Shown piece by piece: positions 25,135-29,917 of a stretch of DNA of 29,917 bases (positions are counted from its first letter, which is position 1; each line of letters starts with the position of its first letter). The notes beneath the pieces are model-generated. The model saw only the letters and a list, made by a program, of their open reading frames with translations. It made no database searches and was not told the origin of the DNA. The DNA comes from a virus. The translations under genes and the position numbers were made by a program. The stretch spans positions 1 to 29,917 of IMG/VR virus record IMGVR_UViG_3300024346_000358. One strand, given 5' to 3'.

Positions 25135-26940
25135 ATGAGCAGACCAGTATGGATCGCAGGTATAGCAAGAGGACATAACGCTGGAGTATGTTTAATTAAA
25201 GACGGTGAAGTTGTATTTGCTGTTGAAGAAGAAAGACTAAGTCGTCAAAAGTACGACGGCGGACCGTTTGCATCAATGGTCAAAATACTTGAATACACTG
25301 ATAGGTTAGATTATCTTGTCATTGCACATACACAAAAATTAGCAGAAACAGCCGGTAAGGTTGATTATAGTGGTGACGATGTGTATACAGGACTTGCACG
25401 TAAATTAGGATTAATTGATAAAAAGTCAAATGCTACTACATATGAACATCCTCAAGTTATTGATTTGGCATTTATGCATCATAAGTTACACAGTGCTTGT
25501 GCATTTTACCGTTCTGGATTTGATAGTGCAGTAAGTGTTATTGTTGACGGCGCTGGTACGTTTGTTCCGTTAGGTATTAATAATGAACAAGTAATGAGTT
25601 GGGAAGTCGAAAGCATTATTGACTGTGATTATCCGGCAGTATTTAATACAATGCATAAAGTATACGGAACTAGAGATCCTATACAGGGCGGCATTGTACA
25701 AATGGATAGCGCCCAATTTGGCGAAAGCGGCCGTACGCACTCAGCAGTTGTAAGTGACAGAGCAGGTATCGTTAAAGCATATGAAGCCGCTACTATGTTT
25801 TGTGGATGGTCGAGTATTGAAGCCGGAAAAACTATGGGACTATTTCCTTATGGTAAATCTAACGATAAGTTTCCAAAGTTATTTGAATCCGATGCTGACT
25901 ATACACTAACAAATAGAAATATTGTAGTGCCAAATTATCCTAATGGAGCATTTATTAATTCAGGGTTATATGAAGAATTAAACGAACATGCAAAATCTAA
26001 AGACGATGATGTAACACTATTACAAAGTAGACGTGATATTGCATATGCAGTACAAACAGAAACACAGGAACAAGTTGTAGAATTAATACGTAATGCTGTA
26101 GATTTATCAGGTAAAAAGAAAGTAGTTATTAGTGGCGGCTACGGACTTAATTGCGTTGCTAATTATCATTATCTAGAAGCATTAAAAGATGACGGTATTG
26201 AAATTTATGTCGAACCAGTAAGTAACGATGCAGGAACAGCAATGGGCGCGGCAATGATGTTTTGGTATGGCCTTGAAGATGATACTGAAAAACGCCAAAC
26301 ACAAACACTTTATCTAGGTCCGGATAATAACTATACTACTGAGCAAATTATTGATAAGGCTAATTTAGCCGGAGTTGAAATTAAAGATGCTACTCACGAG
26401 GATGTAGTAAACTTAATTACAAGTAAAAATATTGTTACTTTGTTCCAAGGTAAAAGTGAAAATGGTCCGAGAGCATTAGGCAATCGAAGTGTACTGTACG
26501 ACCCAACTGATCCAGATGGTAAAGACTTTGTTAACGAAGTAAAACACAGAGAATATTTCCGTCCGTTTGCAGGTAGTATTTTACAAGACGATGTACATGA
26601 ATGGTTTGATTTGCGTGGTATGGAAGATAGTCCGCACATGATGTACGCTGTAAATTGTCAACCAGGCATTGAAGAAAAGATTCCTGCTATTATTCACGTA
26701 GATGGAACTTGTCGTATTCAAACAGTAACACATGAACAAAACCCACACTACTATGATTTAATTAAAGCATTTAAAGAAAAGACAGGATGTCCGATTATCT
26801 TTAATACTAGTTTTAATTTAGGTGGCGAGCCATTGGTCGAAACATTTGAAGATGCTATTTGGACATTAGAGAATAGTGATATTGAATATTTGTATCTTCC
26901 TGAGTTTGGAAAGTTAATTACAGTTAAAAACACTTCGTGA
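25135..26940 (+). CDS. NodU/TobZ-family O-carbamoyltransferase
   Basis: 601 residues, full length for the family, with ATG nine bases after GAGGA (25121-25125). The N-terminal Kae1/TsaD-like ATPase part has GHNAGVCLIKDGEVVFAVEEER (H14), FMHHKLHSA (H115, H116, H119) and VIVDGAG (D138), the metal- and nucleotide-binding positions, then VISGGYGLNCVANY (about 331-344) and EPVSNDAGTAMGAAM. The C-terminal part has GKSENGPRALGNRS (439-452), the carbamoyl-adenylate pocket signature, then REYFRPFAGSIL and IIFNTSFNLGGEPLVE. The enzyme uses carbamoyl phosphate and ATP to place a carbamoyl group on a hydroxyl, usually of a sugar (nodulation factor, aminoglycoside, cephem in known cases). All motifs look intact. 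With its two partners it probably decorates a glycan. DNA-base carbamoylation is a less likely alternative considered separately. It is the last gene of the cassette. Confidence 0.93.
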   Translation: MSRPVWIAGIARGHNAGVCLIKDGEVVFAVEEERLSRQKYDGGPFASMVKILEYTDRLDYLVIAHTQKLAETAGKVDYSGDDVYTGLARKLGLIDKKSNATTYEHPQVIDLAFMHHKLHSACAFYRSGFDSAVSVIVDGAGTFVPLGINNEQVMSWEVESIIDCDYPAVFNTMHKVYGTRDPIQGGIVQMDSAQFGESGRTHSAVVSDRAGIVKAYEAATMFCGWSSIEAGKTMGLFPYGKSNDKFPKLFESDADYTLTNRNIVVPNYPNGAFINSGLYEELNEHAKSKDDDVTLLQSRRDIAYAVQTETQEQVVELIRNAVDLSGKKKVVISGGYGLNCVANYHYLEALKDDGIEIYVEPVSNDAGTAMGAAMMFWYGLEDDTEKRQTQTLYLGPDNNYTTEQIIDKANLAGVEIKDATHEDVVNLITSKNIVTLFQGKSENGPRALGNRSVLYDPTDPDGKDFVNEVKHREYFRPFAGSILQDDVHEWFDLRGMEDSPHMMYAVNCQPGIEEKIPAIIHVDGTCRIQTVTHEQNPHYYDLIKAFKEKTGCPIIFNTSFNLGGEPLVETFEDAIWTLENSDIEYLYLPEFGKLITVKNTS

Positions 26941-26945
26941 CTTTC

Positions 26946-26981
26946 TTCAAACTCCGATAAATAGTATAAAGCGAGTTTGAA
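26946..26981 (+). promoter_or_regulatory. Inverted repeat enclosing a late promoter and covering a ribosome site
   Basis: ttcaaactc (26946-26954) and gagtttgaa (26973-26981) are perfect 9-bp complements with an 18-base loop. The loop holds ATAAATA, and the right arm covers the GAG of the ribosome site before ATG 26984. No T-tract follows, so it is not a terminator. Read-through RNA would fold; RNA started at the late promoter would lack the left arm. Confidence 0.6.
26956..26964 (+). promoter_or_regulatory. T4-type late promoter candidate
   Basis: GATAAATAG lies 16 bases after the carbamoyltransferase stop and its core ends 20 bases before the ATG at 26984. It restarts transcription of structural genes after the enzyme cassette and lies in the loop of the inverted repeat at 26946-26981. 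Confidence 0.75.
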
Positions 26982-26983
26982 TT

Positions 26984-27376
26984 ATGATAGATATATTAAA
27001 ATACTTTAAAAGAGGTTTACGAGGAACAATACTTCTTGCAAACGATGGCCATTTCTCATATGGCAGTAAATGGCAAGCAGTACAAAGTTCTCTGTCTCTT
27101 GACCGTTGGTATATGGGTGATTTTTCAAGTGCTGAATATACTATTAATATCGAATTAGGTAAAGACAAAAAAGAAATCATAAAATGTTTAGTGACAGCAT
27201 CACCAAATGAGGCAAGTATTGTTGTATATGGTAGAGCAAGTACAACTACTGATCTTGTAAGTATAACAGCCTCAGTTACAAACTCTTATGTTGAAATATT
27301 ACTAAGTCCAAAAACTGATGCAAGCAAAGGTGCTAAAGCATCATTTGCGGCTACGTACTTTAGAAGTCATACCTAA
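26984..27376 (+). CDS. Small structural-type protein, hypothetical
   Basis: 130 residues from ATG, with GCGAG at 26971-26975 as a modest ribosome site that lies in a possible hairpin. The N-terminus is basic (ILKYFKRGLRGT). Next comes SLDRWYMGDFSSAEYTINIE, KKEIIKCLVTASPNEASIVVYGRAS and a final GAKASFAATYFRSH, which read as a compact beta protein. No enzyme motif, signal or membrane segment is visible. The look is that of a small conserved virion protein of marine T4-like phages, though I cannot name it. It is transcribed from its own late promoter, and another late promoter follows it, so its dose may be set independently of its neighbours. Confidence 0.75.
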   Translation: MIDILKYFKRGLRGTILLANDGHFSYGSKWQAVQSSLSLDRWYMGDFSSAEYTINIELGKDKKEIIKCLVTASPNEASIVVYGRASTTTDLVSITASVTNSYVEILLSPKTDASKGAKASFAATYFRSHT

Positions 27377-27386
27377 ATCGTTGTTG

Positions 27387-27395
27387 GATAAATAT
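27387..27395 (+). promoter_or_regulatory. T4-type late promoter candidate
   Basis: GATAAATAT is intergenic, 11 bases after a stop codon and 20 bases before the GTG start at 27415, with GGAG at 27404-27407 between. A 7-bp inverted repeat (27357-27363 with 27410-27416) encloses it and touches the start codon, a weaker echo of the arrangement at 26946-26981. Confidence 0.72.
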
Positions 27396-27414
27396 ATAAA
27401 ACTGGAGTACTAAA

Positions 27415-28350
27415 GTGGCCGTAGAACAACGTCAATTTGAATCAGAGTTTGGATTTAAAAGTCCGGGCTTCACTGTCGATGCATTAGGTAATATTACAGC
27501 AACATCTATTAATGCGGCAGGCGCAGGTGGTAGTGGTGGTAATGCGGCAGGTGACTTTGCAGTTACAGAATTATTTGGACAATTTAGAATTGCTAGTGAA
27601 ACTGTAATTGTAGGCAGTGGTAATAATCCTACACTTGCTATGACACGGGGACAGATATATTCATTTACTCTTAGTATGGAAGGGTCTCCTATTACTTTCA
27701 ATTTATTAGATTCAACTGGTGTAACATTATACAATAATGGTATTGAACACCAAGCAGTAGATAACGCAGTTAGTAGTGGCGCCGCGGCGCAAGGTAAACT
27801 AACAGGTAAATTTGTATTTACAGTTCCAGCAGATGCACCAGAAACATTATATTATGGTAATGCAACAGGTACCGTTAAAGGAACAATTAATGTAAGTGAT
27901 CCTATTGCAGTAGACGGTACATTTAATGATCTAACAGTAAATGGACTTTCGTCACTTGCATCACTTACGGCAACTGCATTTACGTTAAATGGTAACGGCA
28001 CAGTTACTGGTAATATGACTGTGCAAGGAAAATTAATTGGTGATTCATTAAGTATTAATGGTTTAGGAGTTGCTGAATTCAATGCAGGAACAAATATTGT
28101 TTTAACTGCTGGTAATAAAGTAGATTTTATTATTAACAATGTATTAAAAGGTACATTAGATTCTACAGGCATAAGTGTTCCTGTAGTAGACACATCAATA
28201 GATAACACAACAATTGGCGCTACGGTGCCATCGACGGGCGCATTTACTTCAGGAACCGTTGCTAGTCAACCGACCACGGCAACAGGCATAAGTAATAAGA
28301 CATACGTAGATAACACATCAACAGCATTAGCGATTGCACTTGGGGTATAA
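27415..28350 (+). CDS. Structural protein with a ligand-less cupredoxin-like domain
   Basis: 311 residues from GTG, with GGAG seven bases upstream and a late promoter before it; the N-terminus MAVEQRQFESEFGFKSPGF looks like a conserved attachment segment of marine T4-like virion proteins. Residues about 70-160 align with the cupredoxin-like domain of the gene at 9124: PTLAMTRGQIYSF, then VPADAPETLYYGNATGT. The copper ligands are gone (His to S91 before a kept Pro, Cys to about G148, and no His or Met after it). The rest repeats fibre vocabulary: DGTFNDLTVNG, GNMTVQGKLIGDSLSING, a TIGATVPSTGAFTSGT segment and the end NKTYVDNTSTALAIALGV. Role inferred: fibre or baseplate component. The next gene begins three bases later. 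Confidence 0.82.
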   Translation: MAVEQRQFESEFGFKSPGFTVDALGNITATSINAAGAGGSGGNAAGDFAVTELFGQFRIASETVIVGSGNNPTLAMTRGQIYSFTLSMEGSPITFNLLDSTGVTLYNNGIEHQAVDNAVSSGAAAQGKLTGKFVFTVPADAPETLYYGNATGTVKGTINVSDPIAVDGTFNDLTVNGLSSLASLTATAFTLNGNGTVTGNMTVQGKLIGDSLSINGLGVAEFNAGTNIVLTAGNKVDFIINNVLKGTLDSTGISVPVVDTSIDNTTIGATVPSTGAFTSGTVASQPTTATGISNKTYVDNTSTALAIALGV

Positions 28351-28353
28351 TTA

Positions 28354-29917
28354 ATGGCAAAGAAGAAGATTAGTAATTATAAGTTTAAGCCGGGAATAGG
28401 TTACACAGATAATCAATATCCAAATGCTTATACATTATTGAAAAATAATAAACTGTTTATACAAGCAGAAACGGCTCAATTTATTGCTGAACGTGTAACT
28501 GATGCTACTAGTTTTAATGCACAATTAGTAGCAGGCATAAGAGACTTAGAACAAGACATTGTGTTAGGTACAACGGCTTCTCAACGTTTATGGGGACAAA
28601 TTGAAAATAATAAAACTGTTAATCAAAAGTTAACACGTAAGAGAACTTGGACAAGACTTAAAGCAAGTCTTGCTACACTTAGTAATATAACTGGCACATA
28701 TCAAACTTCGTTAGAAAATGCAATCGATCAAATTATTGATGTTGCTGACAACGGATTTGCAAATGCTCCTACTCTTGTAACTTCAACTCGTACTGCTGAA
28801 GTTGACTTAAACTTAGGATATGCTGGTGCAAGAATTGCTGTTAACAGAGCGTTTATGATTTCTGAAATAAAAGCATATATTAACGATGATACTCCGTCAA
28901 ATACTATTACAGAAAGTGCAACTTTTGAAACAAATTTAGGATTACTACTTGATTGTATTGCCCAAGATATAGCAACAGATGTTAATAACTTAGTAAGAAC
29001 AATTAATGAATACATTTATCTTGATACTGCACCGTCTGACAAAACCGCATTAGGTGATGGTATGACTAGATTAGGTACTGTAATTAAGCAAGTTGTAGAA
29101 GGCGCTACAGTTACACGAACAACTGGTAATAGTTTAACACAGTCAACAGCAGGCGAAAATTGTAGCATTGCTGTAGGTGATAAATGTAAAACGTTTGTAG
29201 ATAATACACAACTTACTATTGCTAATGGTAATACTAGCGGACTAGCAACTCTTGCATATCCAAATTATTCAGATGAACCAGCGGCAGGACTTGCGGCGGC
29301 TACAGACTTAGCCAATAATGCAACTGCTAAAGCAACTGTAGATAATGCATTTTTTAATTACACTTATAATCAACCAAAATGTGAACGTGATGTAGGATTA
29401 ATTATTAGTGCATATTTGTTTGATTTACGCTACGGCGGTAATCTAAAAACATATGATTATGCAAGTAAGTACTGGGAAGGCGATGTTGCACAAGTTGACG
29501 GCACACGATATCCTGAATTAGATACACACTCTTGGGTAACTATATTAATTAAGGATTATATTTTTAATAAAGCCACTTACCCAAATGAACAAACAGGCAC
29601 AATTCAATCTATTGTTGGTAGTGATGCTGAAACTGCGGCAGACACTTCAATTACATCTTTAGGATCTTTAGTAGTTGATACTATTGAAGGCGGTCTAAGT
29701 GCAAGACCTGCATTTTTAGATACTGGCGCAGGCTATGTTAAATTTCCAGGAAATTATGATTCAAGTGATATATTATTAATTACTAACACTTCTGAAAATG
29801 AAGTTATATATTCATTCAACGATCCAAATACTGGCGGCTATACAGAAATAATTACAAATTTTGAATCAACAAACGGTGTTAAATATGTCGAAGACGTAGA
29901 CTTTCCAAAATATTTAC
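28354..29917 (+). CDS. Structural protein with C-x-R-D / GGN helical modules (3' partial)
   Basis: The frame is open from ATG 28354 to the window end, at least 521 residues, with GGGG at 28342-28345 as the ribosome site. The start MAKKKISNYKFKPGIGY, then YPNAYTLLKNNKLFIQAETAQFI, resembles starts of marine T4-like structural proteins. Residues about 15-240 look largely helical. Residues about 335-370 contain CERDVGLIISAYLFDLRYGGNLKTYDYASKYW, matching the inserts CLRDTGQIIDA...GGN in the gene at 14794, and LFIQAET matches its FLQAETTEWI. From about residue 450 the sequence turns beta-rich (LDTGAGYVKFPGNYD, VIYSFNDPN). No enzyme motif is visible. Probably a baseplate or fibre structural protein that continues beyond the window. 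Confidence 0.85.
   Translation, partial: MAKKKISNYKFKPGIGYTDNQYPNAYTLLKNNKLFIQAETAQFIAERVTDATSFNAQLVAGIRDLEQDIVLGTTASQRLWGQIENNKTVNQKLTRKRTWTRLKASLATLSNITGTYQTSLENAIDQIIDVADNGFANAPTLVTSTRTAEVDLNLGYAGARIAVNRAFMISEIKAYINDDTPSNTITESATFETNLGLLLDCIAQDIATDVNNLVRTINEYIYLDTAPSDKTALGDGMTRLGTVIKQVVEGATVTRTTGNSLTQSTAGENCSIAVGDKCKTFVDNTQLTIANGNTSGLATLAYPNYSDEPAAGLAAATDLANNATAKATVDNAFFNYTYNQPKCERDVGLIISAYLFDLRYGGNLKTYDYASKYWEGDVAQVDGTRYPELDTHSWVTILIKDYIFNKATYPNEQTGTIQSIVGSDAETAADTSITSLGSLVVDTIEGGLSARPAFLDTGAGYVKFPGNYDSSDILLITNTSENEVIYSFNDPNTGGYTEIITNFESTNGVKYVEDVDFPKYL

Noticed and set aside
23305-26940. A mobile element or integron-like insertion carrying the enzyme cassette.
   Set aside because: No transposase, inverted terminal repeats or target duplications were found, and composition and site avoidance match the rest of the window.
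80-29015. Many open frames on the minus strand, some over 150 codons (for example 80-592, 6715-7359, 12820-13302).
   Set aside because: All lie antisense to strongly supported genes, lack ribosome sites and domains, and their low-complexity Val/Ser/Thr-rich products mirror the repetitive coding strand.

Overview
The window is AT-rich, densely packed and carries every gene on the + strand. It looks like part of the structural (late) region of a large T4-like marine myovirus. The host cannot be fixed from this window: a cyanophage or a phage of another marine bacterium both fit. The reasons are long modular fibre or baseplate-type proteins, gaps of a few bases with overlapping ribosome sites, seven copies of a T4-type late promoter core (ATAAATA) each lying upstream of a gene start, and a NodU-type carbamoyltransferase of the kind many marine T4-like phages carry. 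There are no terminase, capsid, polymerase, tRNA, integrase or insertion-sequence features here.

Layout. Positions 1-8779 hold two giant fibre-like proteins (the first cut by the window start) built from an array with the theme N-x-I-x-T...DL-x-L-x-A-x-GTG. Other domains are plugged in: an unknown alpha-rich domain with an E-H-x2-H-x2-H motif in the first, and a right-handed beta-helix plus a LamG-like domain in the second. Positions 8784-9840 hold a small beta protein and a protein with a cupredoxin-like C-terminus that keeps all four type-1 copper ligand positions. Positions 9860-19869 hold two giant paralogues, each with eight aromatic repeats resembling CBM5/12 chitin-binding modules, then a beta-helix and a shared C-terminal block. 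One has acquired an Asp-box (BNR) segment, the other two helical inserts. Positions 19885-23213 hold two small virion-type proteins, a tandem pair of extremely cysteine-rich glycine-rich proteins, and an acidic protein in the place where fibre chaperones often lie. A strong intrinsic terminator follows at 23240-23289.

Positions 23305-26940 are a three-gene enzyme cassette with 3-base gaps: a GT9-like glycosyltransferase, an SGNH-like hydrolase and a carbamoyltransferase. It interrupts the structural genes and probably modifies a glycan, on the host surface or on the virion. Structural genes resume at 26984 from a late promoter that sits inside a perfect 9-bp inverted repeat, followed by a small protein, a protein with a cupredoxin-like domain that has lost its copper ligands, and a long structural protein cut by the window end.

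Two whole-window signals stand out. The palindrome AGCT was not found anywhere by eye, and GCWGC is nearly absent although GCGGC is common, so Ala-Ala pairs are written with an otherwise rare first codon. Both suggest strong selection against particular sites. Everything here was read by eye; counts of short words should be re-made by computer.
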